A DNA stretch of 64,000 bases from Comamonadaceae bacterium. GTDB lineage: Bacteria > Pseudomonadota > Gammaproteobacteria > Burkholderiales > Burkholderiaceae_C. This document shows, in pieces, positions 25,518 to 33,836 of the stretch. Numbering within the stretch: position 1 is the stretch's first letter; the number at the start of each line of letters is the position of its first letter. A program made the translations under genes and the position numbers. The notes beneath the pieces were generated by a model. It searched no databases. It was not told the DNA's origin and worked only from the letters and a program-made list of their open reading frames with translations. The stretch spans positions 1-64,000 of the forward strand of contig JAIYBZ010000008.1 of NCBI GenBank assembly GCA_027488255.1, written 5' to 3'.

Positions 25518-25976
25518 TCAGCTCCGGCGGGCTTCGGTGGCCACACCCGGCCGGGCATGGGTAATCAGGCGGTCAAACATCGCGCTCAGGCTGGCTTGTT
25601 CTTTGGCGTTCAGGCAGCCAAAAATATCTTGGTTGCGCTGCGCGACCATGGCCATGGCGCGCTCAAACACTTTGCGCCCGGCGGGCAGCAGGGTCAACAC
25701 CACGCCGCGGCCATCGCCCGGATGGTCGGCTTTGAGCACCAAGCCTTGGTCGACCAAGGCCTGCGCAGCCCGGCTGGCCTGCCCTTTGTTGAGGTTGGCT
25801 TTTTCGGCCAACTCTTTCACCGACAAAGGCTCAAACGTGCCAATGGTCGTCAGGCACCGACCATCGCTCATCGACAAACCCGTCTGCTCGGGATAGGCCG
25901 ATTGGCTGTCCGCATCGGTCAGTTTGTGCAACTGGTGCAGACGGTAAGTCAGGGTGCGGTCAAGCGGCGTGGACAT
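25518..25976 (-). CDS. MarR family transcriptional regulator
   Basis: A 152-residue winged-helix protein. LSVKELAEKANLNKGQASRAAQALVDQGLVLKADHPGDGRGVVLTL contains the helix-turn-helix and wing. It is the first gene of the unit with the flavin hydroxylase, DUF2783, VOC and fahA genes. Two similar palindromes lie 56-102 bases upstream of its start, as expected for an autorepressor that opens when a phenolic ligand binds. The ligand is not known. Confidence 0.9.
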   Translation of the reverse strand: MSTPLDRTLTYRLHQLHKLTDADSQSAYPEQTGLSMSDGRCLTTIGTFEPLSVKELAEKANLNKGQASRAAQALVDQGLVLKADHPGDGRGVVLTLLPAGRKVFERAMAMVAQRNQDIFGCLNAKEQASLSAMFDRLITHARPGVATEARRS

Positions 25977-26031
25977 GCAGAGTGAACGGGTGAAGGGGGT
26001 TTTTAAGATGGCGTGATCTTAGGTTAATTTG

Positions 26032-26045
26032 GTTGCGCGCGCAAC
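26032..26045. promoter_or_regulatory. Palindromic operator 1 of the MarR gene
   Basis: GTTGCGCGCGCAAC is a perfect 14-bp palindrome. With its flanks (GGTTGC-GCGC-GCAACT) it resembles the second site. The centres of the two sites are 32 bases apart, about three helical turns, so proteins could bind the same face. Confidence 0.65.
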
Positions 26046-26062
26046 TAGGTAGAAACACGGAT

Positions 26063-26078
26063 GGTTGCGAATGCAACC
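26063..26078. promoter_or_regulatory. Palindromic operator 2 of the MarR gene
   Basis: The arms GGTTGC (26063-26068) and GCAACC (26073-26078) are separated by GAAT. It shares the GGTTGC-N4-GCAAC pattern with the first site. Both lie upstream of the marR start at 25976. The binding protein is inferred from location. Confidence 0.65.
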
Positions 26079-26087
26079 AAATGACTC

Positions 26088-26116
26088 AAAAAAAAGCCAG
26101 AGGATCCCTCTGGCTT
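26088..26116 (-). terminator. Intrinsic terminator of glcD
   Basis: On the minus strand, AAGCCAGAGG pairs with CCTCTGGCTT across a 3-base loop (26094-26103 with 26107-26116) and is followed by a run of T (A-run at 26088-26095 on the plus strand). It lies 18 bases past the glcD stop. Confidence 0.88.
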
Positions 26117-26133
26117 GCGGGGCAGAGCGGGGG

Positions 26134-27642
26134 TTAAAACCGCTCCAACTCCGGGTGCTTGATGGCGCCCGCCCGCACCAGCATGCGGCCGTACTCGGCG
26201 CAGCGGTTCAGGGTGGGAATCACCTTGCCGGGGTTCAGGAGACCGTGCGGGTCGAAAGCGCGTTTGACCGCAAACATTTGTTCGTTTTCTTCGGCGCTGA
26301 ATTGCACGCACATGCTGTTCACTTTTTCGATGCCCACACCATGCTCGCCGGTCACCGTGCCGCCCATCGCGACGCTGGTTTCCAAAATGTCGGCACCAAA
26401 TTGCTCGCAGCGGCGCAATTGGTCGGGGTCGTTTGCATCAAACAAAATCAGGGGGTGCAAATTGCCATCGCCGGCATGAAACACGTTCAAGCAGCGCAAG
26501 GCGTATTTCTTTTCCATCTCGGAGATCGCTTGCAAGATGTCGGCCAAGCGTTTGCGCGGAATGGTCGAGTCCATGCACATGTAGTCGGGGCTGATGCGGC
26601 CCGAGGCGGGGAAGGCGTTTTTGCGGCCGCTCCAAAACTTCAGGCGTTGGGCTTCGTCACGGCTCACGGCAATGGCAGTGGCGCCGCAGTGGCGCAGCAC
26701 GTCGCTCATGCGGCCAATTTCTTCTTCCACTTCTTCGGGTGTGCCATCGCTTTCGCACAACAAAATAGCGGCCGCGCTGAGGTCGTAACCGGCGTGCACA
26801 AAGTCTTCGACCGCGATGGTCATGGGGCCGTCCATCATCTCGAGGCCCGCTGGGATGATGCCCGCCGCAATCACCGCAGCCACCGCATCACCGGCTTTGC
26901 GCACGTCGTCAAAGCTGGCCATGATGCAGCGGGCCAATTGCGGTTTGGGCACCAGTTTGACGGTGACTTCGGTGGTCACCGCCAGCATGCCCTCGCTGCC
27001 CACCAACACGGCCAACAGGTCATAGCCCGGTGTGTCGAGGGCGTCGCTGCCAAATTCGATCGGGTCACCTTCGATGGTGAAGCCTTTCACCTTGAGCACG
27101 TTGTGCACCGTGAGGCCGTACTTGAGGCAGTGCACACCGCCCGAGTTTTCAGCCACGTTGCCGCCAATGGTGCAGGCGATTTGGCTGGACGGGTCGGGGG
27201 CGTAATACAAACCATAGGGAGCTGCGGCTTCGCTGATGGCGAGGTTGCGCACGCCGCATTCGACCACTGCGGTGCGGCTGATGGGGTCGACGGTTTTGAT
27301 CTGGTTGAAACGGGCCATCGACAAGGTCACGCCCATGCGGTGCGGCATGGCGCCCCCCGACAAGCCGGTGCCTGCGCCGCGCGCGACCACCGGCACTTGC
27401 AGTGCGTGGCAGGCTTTCAGCACCGCTTGCACTTGCGCTTCGGTTTCGGGCAGGGCCACCACCAAGGGGCGCTCGCGGTAAGCCGTCAGACCGTCGCACT
27501 CGTAAGGCGTGGTGTCTTCCGCGGTGAAGAGGATGGACGAGGCGGGCAACACATCGCGCAAGGCATGCACCACGGCGCGTTGCCGTTCAGCCCGCTCGGA
27601 AGCGGTGAGTTCTTGAATTTCTTGGGGGGTGTTGGCGCTCAT
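26134..27642 (-). CDS. glcD: FAD-linked oxidase, glycolate oxidase subunit GlcD type
   Basis: A 502-residue flavoprotein with the PCMH FAD fold and the GlcD C-terminal domain. VVARGAGTGLSGGAMP is the FAD pyrophosphate loop; PDPSSQIACTIGGNVAENSGG is a second FAD contact; FHAGDGNLHPLI and TGEHGVGIEKV are at the C-terminal substrate side. Members oxidise D-2-hydroxy acids such as glycolate or D-lactate. In E. coli GlcD works with GlcE and GlcF, but no glcE or glcF is next to it here, so it may act alone as a D-lactate dehydrogenase. The ATG at 27642 is preferred to an in-frame TTG three codons upstream. Confidence 0.9.
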   Translation of the reverse strand: MSANTPQEIQELTASERAERQRAVVHALRDVLPASSILFTAEDTTPYECDGLTAYRERPLVVALPETEAQVQAVLKACHALQVPVVARGAGTGLSGGAMPHRMGVTLSMARFNQIKTVDPISRTAVVECGVRNLAISEAAAPYGLYYAPDPSSQIACTIGGNVAENSGGVHCLKYGLTVHNVLKVKGFTIEGDPIEFGSDALDTPGYDLLAVLVGSEGMLAVTTEVTVKLVPKPQLARCIMASFDDVRKAGDAVAAVIAAGIIPAGLEMMDGPMTIAVEDFVHAGYDLSAAAILLCESDGTPEEVEEEIGRMSDVLRHCGATAIAVSRDEAQRLKFWSGRKNAFPASGRISPDYMCMDSTIPRKRLADILQAISEMEKKYALRCLNVFHAGDGNLHPLILFDANDPDQLRRCEQFGADILETSVAMGGTVTGEHGVGIEKVNSMCVQFSAEENEQMFAVKRAFDPHGLLNPGKVIPTLNRCAEYGRMLVRAGAIKHPELERF

Positions 27643-27736
27643 GGCATTCAATCCCGGTTGAGAGTGCCCTTACTTTAAGGCCAAGGGTGCGGCGGTGGGC
27701 TGAAGAAACTTTAAAGCGTTTGTGAAAAAGGCCGCA

Positions 27737-28612
27737 TCAGGCCAACACGCTTTTCAGCCAGTCGGCAAAAGTGGCGCACTCCCAGCGCTCCATGGTGCCG
27801 GTGCGCCAGCACAGGTAATGGGCGTGTGGGCTGGGCACGCTGCGCTCAAATAGCCGCACCAGTTGGCCGCTCTCAAGCCAAGGGGCGCCGAGTTTGGTGC
27901 GGATCAAGCCCACCCCCAAACCCTGCGCGGCTGCATCGCACATCAGGCCGATGTCGTTGAACGACGAGCCGTCCATGGGCTCAGGCCAGTCCAGATTGTG
28001 TGCGGCAAACCAGGTGCGCCAGGGCTCCAGAGGGCTGCGCAGCAAGGCCACACCCTGCAAATCTTCGGCGCTGGCAAACGGGCCGTTTTCACGCAGCCAC
28101 GCCGGCGAAGCCAAGGGCGTCACCTCGTCTTTGGCCAAGCAAACGTGCTCCACATCGGAGTAACGCCCGGTGCCAAAGCGCACCGTCAGATCGGCATCTT
28201 CGGCCACCACATCGAGCAAGGGAATGCTCACTTGCAGCGTGATGTCGATTTCGGGGTACGCGTCCAAAAAAGTCTTCAGACGGGGCATCAAGATCGAGCG
28301 CGCAAACGTGGGGGTCACCGCCAAGCGCAGTTTGCGCCGACCCGATGGCGCGCTGGCGCTGGGGAAACGCTGCAGAGAGACCAAGCCTTCGCGCACGTGG
28401 GCGAGGTATTCGATGCCTTCGGTGGTGAGCGAAAAATCAGCCCGGCCAAACAGCTTGGTGCCAATGATTTGCTCCAGCTGTTTGACGCGGTGGCTCACCG
28501 CGCTGGGGGTCACGCACAACTCTTCCGCGGCCTGGGTGACGCTGCGCAGACGGGCCAAGGCCTCAAAGGTCAGCAGGCACTGAATGGGCGGAATGCGGGA
28601 GGTGGCGGACAT
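27737..28612 (-). CDS. LysR family transcriptional regulator
   Basis: A 291-residue regulator. The N-terminal helix-turn-helix reads CLLTFEALARLRSVTQAAEELCVTPSAVSHRVKQLEQ; the effector domain follows (from about residue 93) with LRLAVTPTFARSILMPRL. The IPPIQCLLTFEALARLRS start is typical of the GcvA subgroup. It lies directly upstream of glcD on the same strand, with 94 bases between, so it may control glcD. The effector is unknown. Confidence 0.9.
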   Translation of the reverse strand: MSATSRIPPIQCLLTFEALARLRSVTQAAEELCVTPSAVSHRVKQLEQIIGTKLFGRADFSLTTEGIEYLAHVREGLVSLQRFPSASAPSGRRKLRLAVTPTFARSILMPRLKTFLDAYPEIDITLQVSIPLLDVVAEDADLTVRFGTGRYSDVEHVCLAKDEVTPLASPAWLRENGPFASAEDLQGVALLRSPLEPWRTWFAAHNLDWPEPMDGSSFNDIGLMCDAAAQGLGVGLIRTKLGAPWLESGQLVRLFERSVPSPHAHYLCWRTGTMERWECATFADWLKSVLA

Positions 28613-28643
28613 TGGCGCTGAAGGGGATGGAGCAGAAGTTAAA

Positions 28644-28688
28644 TCAGCAGAAGATGAGTCAGCAGAAGATGGCTCAGCGGAAGATCAC
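28644..28688. repeat. Three 15-bp direct repeats at the purU 3' end
   Basis: TCAGCAGAAGATGAG (28644-28658), TCAGCAGAAGATGGC (28659-28673) and TCAGCGGAAGATCAC (28674-28688) follow one another. The third contains the purU stop codon and last codons; the others are near copies. On the minus strand each copy reads ATCTTC(T/C)GCTGA, so the end of purU with its stop has been duplicated. A fourth, decayed copy (AGCAGAAGTTAAA) may lie at 28631-28643. Confidence 0.85.
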
Positions 28689-29522
28689 GGTTTTGTGGCC
28701 GTTGATCAGCACGCGGTGTTCGCTGTGCCATTTGACGGCACGGGCCAGCACTTGGCTTTCGGTGTCGCGCCCGATGGTGGTCAGGTCTTCCACCGTTTTG
28801 CTGTGGTCCACCCGGGCCACGTCTTGTTCAATGATCGGGCCTTCGTCCAGGTCGGCCGTCACATAGTGCGCGGTGGCACCAATCAGCTTCACGCCGCGGT
28901 CGTGGGCTTGGTAGTAGGGCTTGGCCCCTTTGAAGCTGGGCAAAAAGCTGTGGTGAATGTTGATGGCCCGGCCGGCCAACTTGCGGCACAGGTCGTCGCT
29001 CAAAATTTGCATGTAGCGGGCCAGCACCACCAACTCGGCGCCTTCGGCTTGAATGATCTCGTATTGCTTGGCTTCGGCTTGGGCTTTGGTGGCTGCGCTC
29101 ACCGGAATGTGGTGAAACGGCACGTTGTAGCTGGCGGCCAGTTGGTAAAACTCGCGGTGGTTGCTGACGATGGCGCGAATGTCCAAGGGCAGCAGGCCAC
29201 TCTTCCAACGGAACAACAAGTCGTTCAGGCAATGGCCTTCTTTGCTGACCATCAGCACCGTGCGCATGGGTTGCGTGGTGGCGTGCAGGTCCCACTTCAT
29301 TTGGAAGGTTTGGGCAAAGTCGCCCCACTGTGATTGCAATGTCTCGCCATCGACCGCGGCACACGCAAATTGCACCCGCATGAAAAACAAGCCGGTGTCG
29401 TGGTCGTTGTATTGCGCGGCTTCTTCGATGTTGCCCCCCCGTTCCAGCAAAAAGCCCGAAACGGCATGCACGATGCCGGTGCGGTCAGGGCAAGAAAGCG
29501 TCAGGATGTAGGTGGTGGTCAT
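28674..29522 (-). CDS. purU: Formyltetrahydrofolate deformylase
   Basis: A 282-residue enzyme that hydrolyses 10-formyl-THF to formate and THF, supplying formate to PurT and balancing one-carbon units. It has an N-terminal ACT domain (YILTLSCPDRTGIVHAVSGFLLERGGN at 4-30) and a C-terminal formyltransferase domain with the active-site Asn/His/Asp set in INIHHSFLPSFKGAKPYYQAHDRGVKLIGATAHYVTADLDEGPI. The open frame extends far upstream across the transaminase gene on the other strand, but similarity starts at MTTTYILTLS, so 29522 is used. Confidence 0.95.
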   Translation of the reverse strand: MTTTYILTLSCPDRTGIVHAVSGFLLERGGNIEEAAQYNDHDTGLFFMRVQFACAAVDGETLQSQWGDFAQTFQMKWDLHATTQPMRTVLMVSKEGHCLNDLLFRWKSGLLPLDIRAIVSNHREFYQLAASYNVPFHHIPVSAATKAQAEAKQYEIIQAEGAELVVLARYMQILSDDLCRKLAGRAINIHHSFLPSFKGAKPYYQAHDRGVKLIGATAHYVTADLDEGPIIEQDVARVDHSKTVEDLTTIGRDTESQVLARAVKWHSEHRVLINGHKTVIFR

Positions 29523-29708
29523 GGCACAAAGCAATTGAGGGGGCGCCCGTACACGTGGAGGCGCCCAAAATTCAAAAGGCTTATTGTAGAGACCCCTTGC
29601 GGCGGGGCTGTGGGCCGAAAGCGCAAGGGCTGGCCTGTCGCGCGGGCGCGCCAGATGCCCGTGCAGGGCTTTAAACTGCGCGCTGCAATTGATTTCTAGG
29701 AGTTTGTC

Positions 29709-31043
29709 GTGGCCCATACCGATCTCAACATGGACAACCAGTGGTTGCCCTTCACCCCCAACCGCAGCTTTCGCCAAGATCCCCGCGTGTTTGTGGGCGC
29801 TGAGGGCATGCACTTCACCACCCATGACGGTAAAAAAGTCATCGACGGCATCTCCAGCTTGTGGTGTGTGGGGGCGGGGCACAACCGCAAACCCATCAAC
29901 GAGGCCATCAAGAAGCAACTCGACACCCTGGATTACGCCACGGCCTTTCAGGCCAGCAACGACAAAGCGTTTCAAGCAGCGCAAATGATTGCCGCCATGG
30001 CCCCGGGCGACTTGAACAAAGTGCTGTTTTGCAACTCGGGCTCGGAAGCAGCCGACACGGCTTTGAAAGTGGCCCTGGCCTACCACCGCGCGCGGGGCGA
30101 GGGCCATCGCAATGTGTTCATTGGTCGGGAAAAGGGTTACCACGGCGTCAACTTTGGCGGCATGAGCGTGGGCGGCTTGCCCGCCAACCGCAAGGTCTAC
30201 GGCGCACAACTGTTGCCGCGCGTCGACCACATGCGCTTCATCCACGACCCGGTGAACCACGCCTACATTCACCACGAAGAACCGGTGTGGGCGGAAGACC
30301 CGCTGCTGGAGTTGGAAAACCGCATCTTGGTGCTGCACGATCCGAGCAACATCGCGGCCGTGATCGTCGAGCCCATCGCGGGCAGCGCGGGTTGGTACAT
30401 CCCGCCCAAGGGCTATGTGAAGCGCTTGCGCGAGATCTGCGACAAGCACGGCATCTTGTTGATTTTTGACGAGGTCATCACCGGCTTTGGCCGCTTGGGG
30501 GTGAACTTTGGCGCCGACCATTACGGCGTGGTGCCGGACATGTTGAACTTTGCCAAAGCCGTGACGAATGGCGTGATCCCACTGGGCGGCGTGATTTGCC
30601 GCGACTTCATTTACGACGCGATGATGAACGCCAATTCGCCGGCGCACGCCATCGAGTTTTTCCATGGCTACACCTACTCCGGTCACCCTGTGGCCTGCGC
30701 TGCGGCCATCGCCACGCTCGATTTGTTGAAAGAAGAAAACCTGTTTGCGCGGGCTGGCCAAAAAGGCCGCGTGTTGGGCGACGCCATGCACAGCGCCCTC
30801 AAAGGCTTGCCCAACGTGGTCGGCATTCGCACCTTGGGCTTGGCTGGCGCAGTTGAGCTGGCCAGCATCCCGGGCACACCGGGCAAGCGGGCTTATGACA
30901 TCTTTATGGACTGTTTCCACAAGGGTGTGTGGGTGCGTCCGGCGGGCGAAAATTTGGTGATTTGCCCGCCCTACATTGTGGAAGACGCACACATCGACCA
31001 AATTGTGCAAACAGTGGCGGACAGCATTCGCCGGCATGCCTGA
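29709..31043 (+). CDS. aptA: Omega-amino acid:pyruvate aminotransferase
   Basis: A 444-residue class III PLP aminotransferase. Residues: GSEAADTALKVAL (about 111-123), Asp254 in LIFDEVITGFGR, and the PLP lysine Lys283 in NFAKAVTNGVIPLGG. It is close to the beta-alanine/omega-amino acid:pyruvate aminotransferase of Pseudomonas, which transfers the amino group of beta-alanine or related amines to pyruvate. The GTG start at 29709 is supported by TAGGAG just upstream (29697-29702); an ATG lies 21 bases downstream. It overlaps the next gene by 8 bases. Confidence 0.9.
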   Translation: MAHTDLNMDNQWLPFTPNRSFRQDPRVFVGAEGMHFTTHDGKKVIDGISSLWCVGAGHNRKPINEAIKKQLDTLDYATAFQASNDKAFQAAQMIAAMAPGDLNKVLFCNSGSEAADTALKVALAYHRARGEGHRNVFIGREKGYHGVNFGGMSVGGLPANRKVYGAQLLPRVDHMRFIHDPVNHAYIHHEEPVWAEDPLLELENRILVLHDPSNIAAVIVEPIAGSAGWYIPPKGYVKRLREICDKHGILLIFDEVITGFGRLGVNFGADHYGVVPDMLNFAKAVTNGVIPLGGVICRDFIYDAMMNANSPAHAIEFFHGYTYSGHPVACAAAIATLDLLKEENLFARAGQKGRVLGDAMHSALKGLPNVVGIRTLGLAGAVELASIPGTPGKRAYDIFMDCFHKGVWVRPAGENLVICPPYIVEDAHIDQIVQTVADSIRRHA

Positions 31044-32163
31044 GCGTGCGGACGCTCAACACATGACCTTCTGGGGGCGTACAGCTGCCACCTTGTTGCT
31101 GGCCCTGTTGGCGGCTCAGGTGTGTGTGGTGCTGCAAACCCCTATTCCTTGGATGTTGGGGCCTTTGCTGGCGACGGCGGTGGCCTCGGTGTTGGGGGCG
31201 CCCACACGCAGCGCCAATGTGTTGCGCAACGCGGGTCAGTGGGTGATTGGGGCGGCCTTGGGTTTGTATTTCACGCCGCAAGTCAGCGCCTTTGTCGCCA
31301 GCCTGTGGTGGGCGATTGTCTTGGCCGTGCTGTGGGCTTTGGCCTTGGGGGCGCTGTTCGATCGGTGGTTGCAGCGCCAGCATGCCGCTGACTTTGCACA
31401 CCTGTCGCCCTTGGCTTGGCGTGCTACCCGCTACTTTGCCAGTGCCATTGGCGGCGCCTCTGAGATGACCTTGTTGGCCGAGCGGCACGCTGCCCGCACC
31501 GACTTGGTGGCGGCTGCGCACAGTGTGCGCTTGATGATGGTGGTGATCTCGGTGCCCTTTGCCATGCAATGGGCGCAAAGCCATTGGGGTTTGCAGGTCG
31601 ATGCCCGGTTGCTGCCGCGTCCGCCTGTGACCGACTGGTCCGAGTTGTGGCTGCTGGCTGGCGTGACGGCTGCAGGCGCCCTGGTCATGACGGGCTTGAA
31701 GCGCACCAACCCCTGGTTCATGGGCGCTTTGCTGGCCTCGATGTGCCTGACGCTGACCGGGGTGCAGGTCTCAGCCGTGCCGACCGAATTGTCCAATGCG
31801 GCTCAGCTGGTGATTGGGGTCAGTTTGGGGGTGCGTTTTCAGCGAGAGTTTGTGCACACCGCGCCGCGTTGGTTGGCCTCAGCGGCCGTCGGAACACTGG
31901 CCATGATGGCCTTGTCGCTGGGGTTTGCTTGGGCGCTGTCGGGTCTGACGGGTTTGCATCCCGCCACCCTGATCTTGGGCACCGCACCGGGCGGCATTGC
32001 CGAGATGGCAATCACGGCCAAGGTGCTACAACTCGGGGTGCCGGTGGTCACCGCTTTTCAGGTGTGCCGGTTGGTGGCGGTGTTGATCTTGGTGGGCCCT
32101 ATTTACCAATGGACCGGTGGGACGGGTCCTCGCACCAGCCCCGGCCCTGACCGAGCGGACTGA
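31036..32163 (+). CDS. AbrB family membrane protein (putative transporter)
   Basis: A 375-residue membrane protein with about 10-11 hydrophobic segments, in two repeated halves (QTPIPWMLGPLLATAVASVL and RTNPWFMGALLASMCLTL). This duplicated AbrB domain has been misnamed ammonia monooxygenase; the family is thought to be a transporter or a membrane regulator. The GTAPGGIAEMAITAKVLQLGVPVVTAFQVCRL end is a strong signature. It starts inside the transaminase gene at 31036; an ATG at 31063 would give a start at MTFWGR. No function can be assigned. Confidence 0.8.
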   Translation: MPERADAQHMTFWGRTAATLLLALLAAQVCVVLQTPIPWMLGPLLATAVASVLGAPTRSANVLRNAGQWVIGAALGLYFTPQVSAFVASLWWAIVLAVLWALALGALFDRWLQRQHAADFAHLSPLAWRATRYFASAIGGASEMTLLAERHAARTDLVAAAHSVRLMMVVISVPFAMQWAQSHWGLQVDARLLPRPPVTDWSELWLLAGVTAAGALVMTGLKRTNPWFMGALLASMCLTLTGVQVSAVPTELSNAAQLVIGVSLGVRFQREFVHTAPRWLASAAVGTLAMMALSLGFAWALSGLTGLHPATLILGTAPGGIAEMAITAKVLQLGVPVVTAFQVCRLVAVLILVGPIYQWTGGTGPRTSPGPDRAD

Positions 32164-32169
32164 TTCCGC

Positions 32170-32451
32170 TCAGTGCACCACGACGGGTTGCTGGGCCAGG
32201 CCCGAGTAACCCTCGAGGGTGTCTTCGACTTCTTCTTGCGTGGGCGTGTGCAACTGCCACGCTTGGATTTGTTGCTGGAACATCTCGGCCCAAGAGCCGT
32301 CCAGGTACACCTCTTTGCCCGAACGTTTGTCCACGATTTCAAAACCATGGCGTTCCAGCAGGGGTTTGCTGGTCACGGGCTGCGTTTCAGCCGGGGCGTT
32401 GGCCAGCACATGCATCACGGCAAAGGTTTCGGATTCGTACAGCAGGTTCAT
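32170..32451 (-). CDS. DUF3567 family protein
   Basis: A 93-residue protein typical of betaproteobacteria. MNLLYESETFAVMHVLANAP, GFEIVDKRSGKEVYLDGSWAEMFQQQIQAW and the end TPTQEEVEDTLEGYSGLAQQPVVVH match DUF3567. An upstream Met at about 32508 is in frame but does not fit the family start. Function unknown; the small, acidic, soluble character suggests a regulatory or binding role only. Confidence 0.88.
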   Translation of the reverse strand: MNLLYESETFAVMHVLANAPAETQPVTSKPLLERHGFEIVDKRSGKEVYLDGSWAEMFQQQIQAWQLHTPTQEEVEDTLEGYSGLAQQPVVVH

Positions 32452-32504
32452 GCCTTCATTCTCTCTCAACTTGTGGGACATAAATGGGGCTTTCGTGATG
32501 AACT

Positions 32505-33836
32505 TCAAGAGGGTGTGGTTTTCTCGTTCACCGCGGCCGATACAGGCAGCATCGGCAGTGGTTCTTGCGCCTTGAGCGTCAGGTCAATGAAATCGCCATT
32601 GGCCTGAGTGATTTTGATGCGAACCGGCATCCACGCGTATTTCTCCGCCATCCAAAAGGTCACTTGGGCGTCAAAACGGTTGCGCGGCAGACACACCCAT
32701 TTGGCCGTGGCCAAAGTTTGCTCTTCCAGCTTCAGAGTTTCGGTGGCCTCGAATGTCAGCAGCCAAGGCAGCGCGTCGCGCAGCGTGGCGGTTTGAATCT
32801 GCAAACGGGTTCCTGGCTGAAAACGCAAGGGGTCGCCCGCCATGGCGGCCGCCATTTGCAGGTAAAGACTGATTTGGTCTTGTGCCCCAGATTCCAGGGC
32901 CGCGGAGGGTGCGTTGTTGCTGAACACGACCTTTTTGTTTTCGCGATCGAAGTGCGCCGCGCGCTCGCTGCGCCAATGGTCAGAAAAACGGACTGGGGCC
33001 AAACCGGTGGCATTCAAAACCCCCACGCTTTTCCATTGCCGAGTGCCGAGCAAAAAGGCTTTCACCGACAAACTCATGGTGTAGGCGCTGTCGTTGTATT
33101 GCCAACGCAATTCGCCATTGGCGTAGTACGTCATGTTCTTCGACAGGCCCGTCATGCGGTAAGTCATTAAGGAGGATGGCGGCAAGGCGCCCAGCGGAAT
33201 CATGGGCAGTGTGGCGTTGGCGGCGATGGGGGAGATGGCGGCGGTAGGGGGAGAGGCGTCGCGCGCCTGCGCCAAAGGTTCAGAGGCGGAAGCGGGTGTG
33301 GAAGTGGGTGTGGAAGCGGGTGTGGAGGTGGGTGCCGATGTGGATGCTGTTTGGCCAGAGGCCTGGGCTGCGCTCTGCGCCGGGGTTTCGAGTGGTGTAT
33401 TGAGATTGGTGTTGGGTGGGGCCTCGGCCGTCACGGGGGCTTCTGCGGGGCTGGGCGAGTTGAGGGCTGAGGGGGTTTGGCTGGGGTCTGCGCTCGCTTT
33501 GGGGCTGGGCTCGGGTGCAGACCGTGGCGCAGGTGGAGGCGCAGATTGAGTTGCAGGTGCCGGTTCGGTGGCAATGCGGGTGCGCGGCGCTGTGCTGCGG
33601 TTCGGTGCAGGGGCCGCTTGGGGGGCGGCGGGAGCGGCCAACAGGCGGGTTTGCAGCGGCCCGGTGGCGTACGCGTCATCGGTGGGCAATCGCAAGGCCA
33701 GCGGAGTTGACAGACCGAACATCAACAGCCCGTGCAGCCCCAACACCCCCAACAACAGGAGCCACAAAGTTCGCCGCGAAGGCGGCCCCACCCGGGTCAC
33801 GGCTTTTTGGGCGGCAGGGGGCCGGAGGGTGTGCAT
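32505..33836 (-). CDS. DUF3108 domain protein with Pro/Ser/Thr-rich linker
   Basis: A 443-residue protein. An N-terminal hydrophobic segment (RTLWLLLLGVLGLHGLLMFG, about 22-41) anchors it in the membrane. A long Pro/Ala/Ser/Thr-rich linker follows (about 60-210, including repeated STPAS/STPTS units), then a folded C-terminal domain (LMTYRMTGLSKNMTYYANGELRWQY... to the end), which is DUF3108. Its partial resemblance to periplasmic lipoprotein-binding proteins gives no certain function. Its start codon overlaps the stop of the IclR gene (TGATG). Confidence 0.85.
   Translation of the reverse strand: MHTLRPPAAQKAVTRVGPPSRRTLWLLLLGVLGLHGLLMFGLSTPLALRLPTDDAYATGPLQTRLLAAPAAPQAAPAPNRSTAPRTRIATEPAPATQSAPPPAPRSAPEPSPKASADPSQTPSALNSPSPAEAPVTAEAPPNTNLNTPLETPAQSAAQASGQTASTSAPTSTPASTPTSTPASASEPLAQARDASPPTAAISPIAANATLPMIPLGALPPSSLMTYRMTGLSKNMTYYANGELRWQYNDSAYTMSLSVKAFLLGTRQWKSVGVLNATGLAPVRFSDHWRSERAAHFDRENKKVVFSNNAPSAALESGAQDQISLYLQMAAAMAGDPLRFQPGTRLQIQTATLRDALPWLLTFEATETLKLEEQTLATAKWVCLPRNRFDAQVTFWMAEKYAWMPVRIKITQANGDFIDLTLKAQEPLPMLPVSAAVNEKTTPS

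Noticed and set aside
26065..27678. Long plus-strand open frame of 537 codons opposite glcD
   Set aside because: It is rich in His/Gly/Ala as expected for antisense of GC-rich coding DNA and has no motif; glcD on the minus strand is certain.
29523..31037. Minus-strand open frame upstream of purU running through the transaminase gene
   Set aside because: It is antisense to a clear aminotransferase and has no recognisable domain; PurU similarity begins at 29522.
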